In this document: positions 1 through 11,511 of the stretch, piece after piece
How the letters are laid out: each line of letters starts with the position of its first letter
Position numbering within the stretch: position 1 is the stretch's first letter
DNA from: Tolypeutes matacus
Lineage: Eukaryota; Chordata; Mammalia; Cingulata; Chlamyphoridae
NCBI GenBank assembly: GCA_026826555.1
Contig: JAKSZT010054565.1
Location: 6,599,017-6,663,016, forward strand
Direction of reading: 5' to 3'
DNA length: 64,000 nt
Notes under the pieces: model-generated
Database searches by the model: none
What the model was told of the DNA's origin: nothing
The model's input: the letters and a program-made list of their open reading frames with translations, nothing else
Translations under genes and position numbers: made by a program

Positions 1-335
1 TGTGGTCTACAGTGTGAACTGTGGTCTATGGTTGGTGGCAAGGCTCCAGGATGTGTAAGTTCATTGAGGTTGGTGGGTCACACTTGTGGGAGATGTTTGT
101 GTGGGATGTGGTGGGAGGTGTGGGAGGTGGGCAACATGGGAATTCCAGTGGGTTCCGTGTAATATTTTAGGTAATCTAAGCACCTCTTAAAATATATGTA
201 TATATATATATAAATAACATTTTTGTAAGCAAATACACATATATGCACATATATTTATATACCATTATGCAAATGTTTGTATGTATTGTGAGAATTTTGA
301 TTTTTACCCATAATAAAAAAAAAAAAAAAAAAAAA
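1..335 (+). mobile_element. L1-A: 3' end of an L1 retrotransposon, body outside window
   Basis: This is the last part of an L1 3' UTR followed by a pure A tail (about 314-336). It matches 20483-20800, the end of the full-length L1, nearly base for base, including the G-rich stretch at 103-131 and the block ending in 'gtaatctaag' (171-180). After that usual end it continues for about 120 bp of AT-rich sequence to an AATAAA signal at 312-317 and then the A tail. Only the full-length L1 shares this extension here. The element must start left of base 1. Confidence 0.9.
103..131 (+). other. G-quadruplex-type G-rich tract of the L1 3' UTR
   Basis: Four runs of three G are separated by loops of 4-7 bases just upstream of the L1 end. 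A G-rich tract near the 3' end is a known feature of mammalian L1 3' UTRs. Equivalent tracts lie at 7153-7177 in L1-B and 20593-20621 in the full-length element. That a quadruplex forms is inference. Confidence 0.6.
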
Positions 336-523
336 ACTTCCAGCCATGAATTCTCTATCCAGCAAAATTGGCACTCAAAAATGATGGAGAGTTCAAAATA
401 TTCACAGATAAACAGAAATTAAGAGAGTATGCCAATAAGAAACCTTCCTTTCAAGAAATAGTAAAGGAAGTTCTACAAGTTAAAAGGATAAAATAGGGTA
501 AAGAGGGTTGGAAGAAAGCATAA
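336..523 (+). pseudogene. L1-B ORF1 C-terminal remnant
   Basis: This stretch encodes the last ~60 codons of L1 ORF1p, the RNA-binding nucleic-acid chaperone of the L1 particle; only the tail of its C-terminal domain is present. It aligns with 14070-14261 of the full-length element. The ORF1 stop is the TAA at 521-523. The frame also has a stop near 495, so the remnant is not open. Confidence 0.75.
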
Positions 524-589
524 GAGCAACTAAAAAGACAAAAAGAGAAATGAAAACAACAAATGACATACATAAACCCCAAAGAAAAT

Positions 590-3500
590 ATAGCAGATAC
601 AGGAAATTCATTGAGAATTATAACACTGAATGTTAATGGATTAAACTCACTGGTCTAGAGACACAGATTGGTAGAATGGATAAGGAAATACAATCCATCT
701 ATATGCTGTCTACAAGGAACCCACCTTAGACCCAGGGCTTCAAAAAGGCTGAAAGTGAATCCCTGGAAATCAATTATACAATCAAACAATAACCAAAAAA
801 GGGCAGGAACAGCTATCCTAATATCAGACAAAATAGACTTTAAATGCAAAGCTATTGTAAGAGACAATGGTTGGCACTATATATTAGTAAAATATATATT
901 CTTTCAAGAAGAGCGAAAAATCACAAACATTTATACACCTAATGAGGGAGCCTCAAAATACATGAGGCAAGCACTGGAAAAATAGGTGTAGAAATAAATG
1001 CCTCTACAATTATAATGGGGACTTTAATACACCATTATCACCTTTAGACAGAACATCTAGACAGAGAATCAATAAGGAAACAAAGACTCTCAATAATATA
1101 TTAGAGGACCTGGACCTAATAGACATATACAGAACACTACACCTAAATGCAGCGGGATATACATTCTTCTCAAGTGCACATGGCTCATACTCCAAGATAG
1201 ACCACATACTATGTCACAGAACAACTCTCAATGAATTCAGAAAGATTGAGATTATCCAAAGTAATTTCTCTGACCACAATGGAATGAAATTGGAAATCAG
1301 TAAGGGCCAGAGAACCACATTATGCACAAAGATATGGAAGTTAAACAACACACTCTTAGACAAACAGTGAGTCAAGGAGGAAATCTCAAAAGAAATCAGT
1401 AACTACCTTGAAATGAATGAAAATGACAACACAACATATCAAAACCTATGGGATGCAGCCAAAGCTGTACTGAGAGGGAAGTACATAGCCATAAATGCAT
1501 ATATTAAAAAAGAAGAAAGAGCTAAAATTGAAGACCTAACTGGACACCTGGAGGAATTGGGAAAATAAAAACAAACTATCCTCAAAGGAAGTAGAAAGAT
1601 GGAAATAACAAAGATTAGAGCAGAACTAAATGAAATAGCAAATAAGAAAGCACTAGGAAAAATAAACAAAACTAAAAGCTGGTTCTTCGAGAAGATCAAT
1701 AAAATTGACAAACCCTTAGCCATACTGAGAAAGAAAAAGAGAAAGCAGATGCAAATATGCAAAATAAGAAATGAAGAAAGGGATATCACTACTGATCCCA
1801 CAGAAATAAAGAGTATTGTAGGAGGATACTTTGAAAAATTATATGCCAAAAAGAATGATAATTTGGAGGAAATGGACAAATTCCAGAAACTCACAAACAG
1901 CCTACATTGATGAAAGAAGAGATTGATGAACTCAACAGTCCAATTACAAGTAAAGAGATAGACTCAATCATCAAAAACCTCCCAACTAAGAAGAGCCCAG
2001 GAGCAGACGGCTTCACAGCTGAATTCTACCAAACATTCCAGAAAGAGCAAACACCAATCCTGCTTAAGCTCTTCCAAAAATAGAAGTAGAAGGAACATTG
2101 CCTAACTTATTCTATGATGCCAACATCACCCTAATACCAAAGCCAAACAAAGACACCACAAGAAAGGAAAATTACAGACCAATTTCTCTAATGAACTTAG
2201 ATACTAAAATCCTCAACAAAATACTTGCTAATCGCATTCAACAGCATATCAAAAGAATTATCCACCATGACCAAGTGGGTTTCATCCTGGGTATGCAAGG
2301 ATGGTTCAACATAAGAAAATCAATCAATGTAATACATCACATAAACAAACTGAAAGAAAAATATCACATGATCATCTTTATAGATGCAGAAAAAGCATTT
2401 GACAAAATACAGCACCCTTTCCTGATTAAAAAAAAAAAATGCAAAAATAGGAATAGAAGGAAACTTTCTGAACATGATAAAGGGTATATATGAAGAACCC
2501 AAAGCTAACATCATCTTTAATGGTGAAATCTTAAAAGCCTTCACTCTGAGATTGGGAACAAGACAAGGATGCCCACTATCTCCACTCCTATTTAACATTG
2601 TCTTAGAAGTACTTGCTTGAACACTGAGGCAAGAAAAAGATATAAAAGTCATCCAAATTGGGAAAGAAGAAGTAAAAATTTCATTATTTGCAGACGACTT
2701 GATCTTATACATAGAAAGCCCTGAGAAATCTACAACAAACCTTCTAGAACTTATAAAGGAGTTCAGTAATATCACAGGCTATAAGATCAATGCTCAAAAA
2801 TCAGTAGCATTTCTGTGCACCAATAATGAGCTATCTGAGCAGGAAATCAAGAAAAAAAATATTTTTTACAATAGTTACTGAAGAATCAAATACCTAGGAA
2901 TAAATTTAACTAAAGATGTAAAGAACTTATATACAGAAAACTACATAACACTGTTAAAGGAAACCAAAGAAGACTTAAATTAATGGAAGAATATTCCCTG
3001 TTCATGGATAGGAAGACTAAACATCATCAAGATGTCTATCCTACCCAACCAATCTACAGATTTAATGCAATCCCAATAAAAATCAACACATCATTTTTTA
3101 AGGAACTGGAATAACTAACTACAAAATTTATTTGGAAGGCTAAGAGGCCCCAAATCTCCAAAGACATATTGAAAAAGAAAAATGAAATTGGAAGTATCAC
3201 ACTACTTGACTTTAAACATACTATAAAGCTACAGTGGTCAAAGCTGCATGGTATTGGCACAAGGATAGACATACTGACCAACGGAACAGAATTGAGAGTT
3301 CTGAAATAAATCCTCACATATACAGTCATCTGATATTCAACAAGGCTATGAAGCCCACTCAGTTGGGAGAGAATGGCTTCTTCAACAAGTGGTGCTTGGA
3401 GACCTGGATATCCTTATCCAAAAGAATGCTAGAGGAACACCATCTCACACCTTATACAAAAACCAACTCAAGATGGATCAAAGATCATAAAGAACTTGGA

Positions 3501-4394
3501 AGATAATGTAGGGAAGCATCTACAGGACCTTGTAATAATAGGAAATTGTTTCACGAACTTCACACCCAAAGCATGAGCAGCAAATGAAAATTAGATAAAT
3601 GGGATCTCCTCAAAATTAAAAACTTTTTTGCCCAAAGGACATTATCAAGAAAATAAAAAGGCAGCCTACAGAATGGGGGAAAATATTTGGCAACCAGATA
3701 TCTGATAGGAGCCTAATATCCTGCATATATAAAGAGATCCTACACCTCAAAAAGAAAAAAGAAAAACAGCCCATTTAAAAAATGGTCAAGTGACCTGAAA
3801 AGACACTTCTCCAAGGAAGAAATACAAATGGCTAAGAAAGCACATGAAAAAATGTTTGACATCGCTAGCTATTAGGGAAATGCAAATCAAAACTACAGTG
3901 AGATACCATCTTACACCCATTAGAATGGCGGGTATTAAAAAAAACAGCAGACTATAAGTGTTTGAGAGGATATGGAGGAAAGGGAACCCTCATCCACTGC
4001 TGGTGGGATTGTGGAATGGTCCAGCCACTGTGGGGGAAAATTTAGTGGTTCCTCAAAAAACTAACTATAGATCTTCCATATGATCCAGTCAGCCATTCCA
4101 CTGCTAGGTATATACCCAGAAGAATTGAAAGCAAAGACACGAACAGATATATGCACATCAACTTTTCTAGCGATATTGTTCACTATTGCCAAAAGTTGGA
4201 ATCAACCCCGGTGCCCATCAACTGATGAATGGATAATCAAAATGTGGTACATACATACAATGGAATATTACTCAGCTGTAAGAAGGAATAAAGTGCTAAC
4301 ACACGGAACAACATGGATGAATCTTGAAGACTTTATGTTGAGTGAAGCAAGCCAGGCTTTGAAGGATGAGCAGTACATGACCTCACTGACATGA
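590..4394 (+). pseudogene. L1-B ORF2 (endonuclease/reverse transcriptase), broken
   Basis: ORF2p nicks target DNA and reverse-transcribes L1 RNA at the nick. The remnant follows the family order: endonuclease (about 600-1330), reverse transcriptase (about 1930-3000), C-terminal region with the zinc-knuckle segment (about 3950-4020). The position equal to the ATG of the full-length copy is ATA (590-592). The segment is split by many frameshifts and in-frame stops; the longest open pieces are 668-985, 1599-1910 and 2098-2493. The catalytic-Glu motif, read as LETHL in the full-length copy, is QGTHL here, so the Glu is lost. The RT motif is FADDL at about 2685-2700. The stop matching the family end is TGA at 4392-4394. 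Confidence 0.92.
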
Positions 4395-7237
4395 ATTAAG
4401 GAAATTGAGCAGTCTCCGAGAACCATTGTCTGAAAGATAGGTTACAAGAAAGAGAAGAGAATAGAAAGTTGTGAGCAATCACCCATATGGACATAATCTA
4501 TGGTAAAGTGATAGAGTGTAGTTGCATTTTGATGGGATAGGACAGGTGGGTAGTGATATTGTGTTTGGTGGTGCAGGGTTGACAGGTGGTTAGATTGGGA
4601 AGGGTGAGTTAGAATATCCAGGATACTGGGGTGAGAGATGGGAAAGGGACCAGATGAACTCTTGGGATTTGTGGGCATGAGGTTGAACGTGCAGAGGTGA
4701 GACTGCTCTTATGGCAATATGACAAGGAAGTGTCTCTGGTTTAGGGTGTTGGTTGGGGGGGCATTTGGGACAGGGCACATCTGGAGCAGGCTTCTAGGGA
4801 GTGTCTGAATGTTCATCCTGTCATAATGTGTTGTATCACAATGAGCGGGAAGGAGATGGACTCCCATCTTTGGGAGGACCGATTTGTCCAGAAATGGACA
4901 GGTGGGCGCCTCTTATGAGCAAAGATGTTTCCTTATAGGGAAGGACAAACCAGTGTGTCAAGACTTCTCGTTGCATGTAACTATGAATCTTGTCATCCAA
5001 TGAGTCAAGTCAGGGGGTTTTCGTGGGCTCTGGGGGGGATGGCGAGGAAGGAACAGAATAGATCAAACAGGCGGTATTTAGTGGTCAATGGTAATGTTCT
5101 TCATTATCTTACAGTGATGGACACAGGACATGGTTAATATAATCAAAACGTATGAAAATGTATGGTCTAAAATGTAAACCATACTGTAATTAATTGACAA
5201 TGTTTAGTAGCTATGTTTTACTATCTGTATAACAGTTATAACAATGTTACCATCCACATACAAAAAGGTTTTATATGGGGTGAGGAAAGGGGGGAGAGGT
5301 TGGGTATATGAGAGTTTCTTGTATTCTGTGTGTGACTTTGCTGTGACTTAAAACTTCTTTGAAAACTAAGTGAAAAATAGTGAGACACTGGGGAGTGAGT
5401 GACACTGGGAAGGTGCCATGGTACAGACTGAACACCCGAAATTGCAGTGATAAAAGGAAAAATGTCAAAAAAGAATTTTTTTAAATTTATTTTTCCCATT
5501 TTTTGAATATCCCAATCCTTTAATTTTATTTTATTTTTAGTTTTTTCTAAAGTTTTCAAGTATTTTATCTCTTACATTTAAACTTATCATTATTATCTTA
5601 TTTTCCTATTAAATGTATTTGGCTATTGTATTGGCTTCATCTTTAAAGAAGCTTTGGATCACAGAAGGGTTACAACTAAGGTGGGAGAGGATCATTGGTG
5701 GGGAGAGGGTCAGGGATGGGGGTTCGTTGGAGGAAGTCCACCTGAACATACATAAAAGGTATACAAAATTGTTCAAATGCTCATGGGGCATGGTCACAGT
5801 GGGTAGACAATCACTCACATATGAGAGAATACTGAATTCTCAGCCTGGAGAGCTCTGCCACATTCCCCAAGGAAGCAGCAGCAGTTCCCCAAGTGCAGGG
5901 ACAGTGTCTGGCTAAGGAGAATGATCCATTGATGGGCTCTTGTTATTGATGACTAGCCTTAGGAGGCTTTGCTCTTGAAACTGAAACTTAGCCTATTGTT
6001 ATGGGGTGCCTAAGGGTTGCCTCCCGAGGGTCTCCTTGTTGCTCAAATGTGGCCTCTCTCTAAGTCAAACTCAGCATATGAATGTATTACCTTCCTCCCA
6101 GCATGGGACATGACTCCTGGGGATGAGTCTCCCTGGCAGTGTGGGATTACTACCTAGTGCCAACTGGCAATATGACTGGAAAAAGACCTTGAATAAAAGG
6201 GGGGAAAGGTAAAGACAAATGAGTTCATATGGCTAAGAGACTTCAAAGTGAGTCAGGAGGTTATCCCAGAGGTAACGCTTATGCACATCTCAGTAGGACC
6301 TCACAGCCTTCCAATGTGGATATCACCCCAAATAGAGGGGCTCCTGAGGGTTCTGGGGACACCCAGGTCCTATATCAGGGTGGATAGCTCTGGAGTTTTG
6401 TGCCTTATCAGTGGGGCCTACTTTGGAATCTGTGCTCCTGAGAGTGACAGAGTTGGACTCAAATATGTCCTCCCTGCACACTGTCCATCAGTTCCTTCTA
6501 TTCAAACCTATATGTGGTGTTGGAGTTTGTAGGTGTACTTCCAGAGACTGGAGTCTTGGGCCTGCCCATGTGCCAGCTGTGCCCAGAATCTCAGTGCAGC
6601 AGCAATTCCTACTCTACAGCTCAATGGACTCACCCAGGGTACCTGGCAGGGAGATGATGATGGACAATGGCCATCCCAGGGAATGGAGAGAGTCTGCAGC
6701 TGCAGGCTGGATAATCTCATCCATTGTACCCATGGGATATAAGCCCCCACTCACTAGGAGGTGGAGTGGACATCACCATCCCAGACTCCTCAGGATTGCG
6801 GAGAGAACTATGGACTAGAGTGGACTTACTGGTATTCTATTATACACATATTGTGATTCAAATAATGGAAGAAATTATAACATTAATGTGGAGCCAGTGG
6901 CCAGTGGATGCTTTTGGGGGCAGGGAGAAGGAAAAGTAAATGTAATACAGGGGCTTTTGGGGGACTTGGGAATTATCCTGAGTGACATTGTAGTGACAGA
7001 TATAGGCCATTTTACATCAGCATATAACATGCAGAACTGTGTGGGAGAGAATGTGGTCTACAAAGTGAACCATGGTCCATTCTTAATGGCAAAACCCCAG
7101 GATGTGTATATCCATTGCAGATGATGTGCCACACCAATGAAAGATGTTTATGTGGGAGGTTGGGGGGGGGATGTGGGGCATATTGGAATCCCTATAATTT
7201 TTGTGTAATATTTATGTAATCTAAGTATCTTTTAAAA
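4395..7237 (+). other. L1-B extended 3' UTR (two 3'-end-like blocks)
   Basis: This is noncoding L1 sequence collinear with 18131-20690. A first block (about 4395-5370) ends like an L1 3' end, with AT-rich sequence, a G-rich tract (5276-5300) and a 'ctttgctgtgacttaaaac' line. A linker of about 1.4 kb follows, and then a second block (about 6960-7237) repeats the same plan and ends in 'gtaatctaagtatctttt' plus the A tail. Open frames here (for example 6411-6818) show no sign of selection. Confidence 0.8.
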
Positions 7238-7258
7238 ATTAAAAAAAAAAATTTTTAA

Positions 7259-8572
7259 GTTAAAGCACTTAACCCTAAATCTAATCTTATTGCTATCCCA
7301 ATATACCTCTAACAATGAACATAACACTAAAGGTAACCCTATAATTAATCATAAAAATTACCTAACATTAAACCTAAACTTAACCCTAACCCTAACCACA
7401 AGACTACCCCAATCCTATCCCTAACTTTTACGCTAAATTGATCCCTATCAGCAACCCTAACCTAACCTTACCTGAAACCATAACTAAACACTTAAACTGA
7501 AAATCACACTAAAAATATTGTCACTAGAAAAAACTTAAACCTTAACACTATCTCTAAATATAACTATAACAACACCAAACTTAAACCTAATCTTAAAGTT
7601 AATCTTATAAAACCCTAACTCTAAACTTAAATGTAACCTCAACAATAAACCAACCTCAAGCCTAACCCTTACTTTATCCCTATCCTAAGCTTATCCCTAA
7701 CCCTAACCATGGTAATACTAACCCTCATCATAAAAAACCATAACCCTAAGACTTACAACCAGCCTGACCCTAAACCTAACAAATAACCTAAACCTAACTC
7801 TCTCCCTAACTCTTACCCTAACACTAACCCAAGCAACAACCATAGCCCAAAATTATTGTAACCCTAATCTTGAAAAACACCCTACCCTTAAGTATAAATT
7901 TAAATCTGATAAAAAATTACCCTAATCCTAACACTAAACTTAACCCTATCTCTAACCATACGCATGACCATAATCTTAAAAAAATATATCCTAACACTAA
8001 CCCTAAGCTAACCCTAAGAACAATACTAAGCCTAAGACAAACCTGATCTCCTGTCTTAATAACAAACACAACTCAAATAGTATACATAAACTTAGTATCA
8101 ACAAAAATTTAACCATAGCCCTATAACAAACCTACTCCTAATCCTAACAAAAACCTAACCATAACCCTTATGCTAACCCTAATATTACAGTATCTCCCAA
8201 CACCAACTCTAATAAAATATTAACCAAATGCTAACCCTGTTCTAAATACAATACAATGCTAAGCCCAACTCTATCCTCATTCAACTCTAGTAACATCACT
8301 AACAAAAACCAAAACCTAAAGTGTATCCTAACATCAATCCTAGATGTTAATGTTTACCCTAATTGTAACTGTAACCCTAACCCTAACCTGAACACAAACT
8401 ATCCTAATTAATAGCTTGAACACAACCTAGTTAACCCTATGCTAGCATAAACTTTAAATGTAATCCTAACCCTATCAAGAATTCTAAAAACTCTATTAAC
8501 CCTAACTCTAACCCTAATGGTAACCCTAACCCTAAAACTAACAATAAAACTAACTCTAATTTTAACAACCCT
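7259..8572 (-). repeat. Degenerate telomere-like repeat, CCCTAA on + strand
   Basis: Irregular units related to CCCTAA, such as 'aaccctaaccctaacc' near 7381-7400 and near 8375, are mixed with many variants (aacctaaac, cataaccct, taaaccta). Perfect tandem runs are only two or three units long. The G-rich telomeric strand is the minus strand, opposite to all later blocks. No gene is seen. Confidence 0.85.
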
Positions 8573-9001
8573 TGTGGTGGTTCAGAGCTGTATGTACCCC
8601 AGGAAAACATGGTCTGAAATTTCATCCATTCCTGTGGGTATGAAGCCATTGTAATGTTGCCCTTTTGATGAGATTATTTCAGTTAAGCTGTGGTTGAGGA
8701 TGAGTCTTAATCCTATTACTGTATTCCTTTATAGACAGAATGAAACTCAGAAACATAAAGAGAAAGTCATGGGAAGCAAGCTGAAATTCAATGGAGCCTA
8801 GAAGAGAAGGCCCATCATATACATTTTATGTGACACAGACAGACAGCCCCAGAATGCCTGTATTCAGGAAGAAACCATCACCTTGATGATGCCTTCGTTT
8901 GGACTCTGTTTCCTGCCTCAAAACCATGAGCTAATGAATTTCCATTGTTTAACCCAACCCATTGCATGGCATTTGCTTGAAAAGTCAAGGAAATTGAAAA
9001 A
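8573..9001 (+). repeat. 5' LTR of the MaLR-type element
   Basis: It starts with TG directly after the CCCTAA-like repeat and reads 'tgtggtggttcagagctgta'. It follows the plan of a common xenarthran LTR: a 'ccattcctgtgggtatgaa' line, an 'aatcctattactg' line, an AG-rich central part and 'ccatgagctaatgaatttcc' near the end. It is related in reverse orientation to the solo LTR at 42619-43069. The right boundary is approximate. Confidence 0.65.
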
Positions 9002-11036
9002 GATTTGTCAGGTTTTTTTAAGGATTAGTGGAGTGCTGCTATTGTAAATACCTAAAAATGTGGAAAATTCTTTGGAATTGGATAATGAGTAGAGGCTGGA
9101 AGAACTGTGAAATGCTTGATAGAAAAATAATGCATTGCTTTGAAGAGAATGCTCATAAAAACATGGATGCTAAAGGTACTTCTAATGAGGACTTAGAAGG
9201 AAATAGTGAATTCATTATAGGGGACTGGAGGGAAGGTGATCCTTGTAATAAAGTGGCAGATAACTTGGTGAACTTGAGTTCTAGTATGTTGAAAGTGATG
9301 AACTTTAGCTGAGGAGATTTTCAAGCTAAGTATGGAAGACACAGCCTGTTTGTTTCTTGAAGCTTATAGTAAAATGTGAGAGGAAAGGATATGCTGAAAA
9401 CTGAATTTGTAAGCAAAAAGAAACCATAAATTTATAATTTGGACAATTCTGAGCCTATCCAAATAATGTGCTCTTAGGCTAGGGCTCTATCAAGAACTTC
9501 TCTGAATGCCTGGGAAGCATGTCCCTAGAGAATAAAGCTCCATCTGAGGTCTTAACTGGACGTGGAACAAGCTAGCCATTTCAGGAGAAATCAAGATCAG
9601 AAATGCAATTATGAAGGAAGGACCTATGGAAAGTCATTTTTTCTCATGGTGTGTATTCCTGTAAACATGCAAACTTGACAAGGTTTATGTGAAATTTTTA
9701 TGAACAAAACCCCTTCCAGTTTGGACTGAAAGTGATAGGGAAGGGACAAAGAGAAAGAAGATACCATAAGCCAATCTGTAAACCTAACAGCAAAACTAAC
9801 CCTTACTCTAAAAACAGCCATAAACCACAAGAAGCTTAATAAACTAAAACAAGACCCCTGAGGATAGTGGCCCATGTAAAGACATAACTAAACTTGGAAC
9901 TTGTAAATAAGGATTGGAAATGCAGTTATCCAGGAAGGACATGCCTTACTATCTGATGGCTTGGACCCGTGTTTTCTGCAAACTAAACCAACAAACATTT
10001 TGTAAGTTCTGTATGAACAAAACCACACTCAGCCTGGACTAAAAGGGACAGGGAGGGTAGAGGTTGAAAGGAAAATGGCTTCAAGAGGAATACAATGGTT
10101 GCTGAGGTCTGGAATTAAGACATCGCCTCAAAAGGACCACACCCATGTGTGTGGAGAGGGTGACTTTGTCCCAGTATTTGAAGAGGGTGGATCTTACAGA
10201 CCATTTTTCAGGGAGGGTTTGTCTGCCCCAGGCTACAAAGAGGGTGGGTCACATTCCCTAGTGGTTGGGGGGGACTAGATCACCACCCCAGTGCTCTGAG
10301 GGGTGGGCCTGTTCCTCATAGGTTGGGAAGAATTAGATCACCATCCCACTGCTCTGAAAATGTGGACATGTTCTCTATAGGTTGGGGAGAGTTAGGTTGC
10401 CACCCCACTGCTCTGAGGGGACTTGTCCTAGTCCCCATAGATTAAGGAGTGTTAAGTCACCACCTCACTGTTCTGAAAGGGTTGGGCCTGTATGCCAGAG
10501 AATTTTGCTTCCTCCTTACTGGACTAAGAGACTGTATCCTAGAGACTGGGGAAATTGTGACCATTACACCAATGTTCTTGGATAGTGATGTCTGGAGATC
10601 AGTCACCACTCAGATTCTTGGTGAGGGTAGACCTGAGAAAATGGCCATTGAGCAAGCCTTTGGAAAGGGTGGTCCCCCATAAGGCCCTGAGGAGAAGAAG
10701 AAACCATCATTGTAAAGATGATTCCCAGACTTTGATATCTAATGGAGTATGTCCTGCAGGTTTTCAGAACTGTTGGGGACCCATGACTATTTCCCTCCCA
10801 ATTTCTCCTTATGGTAATGAAAATGTTTATCCTATTTCTGTCTTTTCTTTCTATATTAAAAGCAGATAACTTATTTTGTAAGTTTCACAGCTCTTCAGCC
10901 AGAGGGAACTTTTGCCCCAAGACAAACTGTATTCCTGTAACTGATTTTGATGTGATTTTGTACTTAACAATGCAACTGAAATGATGTAAGTATTTTTGGA
11001 TTATTGTAATGTCTTTTGGGGATTCACAGGATGGAG
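9002..11036 (+). other. MaLR internal region, noncoding
   Basis: This 2-kb region joins the two LTRs. Its opening (9040-9320) and its last 250 bp (10790-11036) look like the two ends of MaLR internal sequences. No frame over about 95 codons is open and none resembles gag or pol. The middle carries a four-copy 60-bp tandem repeat (10261-10500). Confidence 0.65.
10261..10500 (+). repeat. 60-bp tandem repeat, four copies, in the MaLR internal region
   Basis: Units of exactly 60 bp start at 10261, 10321, 10381 and 10441. Each carries 'ggttggg.ag..ttag.tcaccacccc' followed by 'ctgctctga' and ends in 'cccatag' or a variant. The copies are clearly diverged. Looser partial units lie upstream at about 10150-10260. 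Confidence 0.85.
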
Positions 11037-11400
11037 TGTGGCAGCTTGAAATTATTTTATGAATCACCAAAAGAGAAATATTATGTTTTAAACTAATTCA
11101 TTCCTGCAGGTATGAGACACATTTGACTGGATTACATCAGTGAGGTGTGATTCGTGTTTAGTTTCTGCCCTCTTGCTGGGTCTAATATAAAGAGACAAAC
11201 AGAGACTCAGACAAACAGTGGAAAGAAGGAGCTGGCATATTTGATTCTGCAATGTGAGAGAGAGGATTGCTTAAGCATGAAGCCCCCAAGAGGCTGGGCC
11301 CACAGAGCAGCTCAAGAAGGCATGGTGAGTCCTGAGGGAAAGAAGAGACCTAGGCAGAGATTGGTGGATATCTTGTTTCACCAAGGGTTGGTGCTGTAGT
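11037..11400 (+). repeat. 3' LTR of the MaLR-type element, truncated
   Basis: It starts with TG as 'tgtggcagcttgaaattatt' and aligns with the solo LTR at 41741-42362, including the 'gccctcttgctgggtctaat' line and the 'tgtgagagagagga' line. It stops at about the position equal to 42203 of that copy, so the last ~160 bp, including the usual 'ccaacagatt' end, are absent. TTAGGG-like DNA begins at once. Confidence 0.7.
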
Positions 11401-11497
11401 TATATTTAAGTTTAGGGTTATTGTTTAGTTTTTTTTTTAAGGATTAGGATTATGTTGTTAGGGTTATGATTATGGTTGGGTTAAGTTAAGGATTGTG
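11401..11497 (+). repeat. Degenerate telomere-like repeat, TTAGGG on + strand
   Basis: A short piece with units such as 'gtttagggttattg' and 'gttagggttatgattatgg'. It is the left part of a block that continues at 20840 and was split by the full-length L1. Its last 15 bases form the left target-site duplication. Confidence 0.85.
11483..11497 (+). repeat. Target-site duplication, left copy
   Basis: The 15-mer 'aagttaaggattgtg' occurs here and again at 20825-20839, directly after the A-rich tail of the L1. Both copies lie in TTAGGG-like DNA. On the bottom strand the inferred nick is ACTT/AA, close to the L1 endonuclease preference TTTT/AA. Confidence 0.93.
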
Positions 11498-11502
11498 GGG
11501 CC

Positions 11503-11511
11503 CAAGATGGC
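11503..11511 (+). promoter_or_regulatory. YY1-type site at the L1 start
   Basis: The sequence 'caagatggc' sits six bases from the 5' end of the element. Human L1 has the same core near +13 to +21, where YY1 fixes the transcription start. The match in sequence and place suggests the same role. Binding in this species is inference. Confidence 0.65.

Larger units (their letters stand above)
336..7250 (+). mobile_element. L1-B: 5'-truncated L1 with long 3' UTR
   Basis: The copy starts inside the end of ORF1, directly at the A tail of L1-A, and runs through a decayed ORF2 (590-4394) and a 2.8-kb 3' UTR to an A-rich tail at about 7238-7250. It aligns with the full-length L1 at 14070-20680 throughout, with many indels and stops. 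A target-site duplication cannot be read because the left flank is itself poly-A. It most likely inserted into the A tail of L1-A. To its right lies telomere-like CCCTAA DNA. Confidence 0.92.
8573..11400 (+). mobile_element. MaLR-type LTR retrotransposon (provirus), 3' LTR truncated
   Basis: It has an LTR-like sequence at 8573-9001, an internal region at 9002-11036 and a second LTR-like sequence at 11037-11400. The internal region carries lines characteristic of mammalian MaLR internal sequences, such as 'tggaattggataatgagtagaggctggaaga' (split here as 9074-9104), and the typical end before the 3' LTR. MaLR elements are non-autonomous relatives of ERVL, and I see no pol genes. The two LTRs are related but not near-identical, and the second is shorter than its full-length relative at 41741-42362. 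Confidence 0.75.

Noticed and set aside
6411..6818. A 135-codon frame in the L1-B 3' UTR that matches an equal-length frame at 19855-20262 in the full-length L1, with the same stop.
   Set aside because: Both start with GTG, not ATG, and the first in-frame ATGs differ between copies. By my count the proteins are about 68% identical where the DNA is about 84% identical, and few changes are synonymous, so there is no sign of selection. L1-G keeps only half of the frame. It is shared ancestry of noncoding DNA.
7259..8572. Possible functional telomere end.
   Set aside because: Units are highly degenerate, the block is interior, and more L1 sequence lies outside it.
10261..10500. Evenly spaced repeats that could suggest a CRISPR-like array.
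   Set aside because: The 60-bp units are contiguous and diverged with no unique spacers, in mammalian DNA inside an LTR element.
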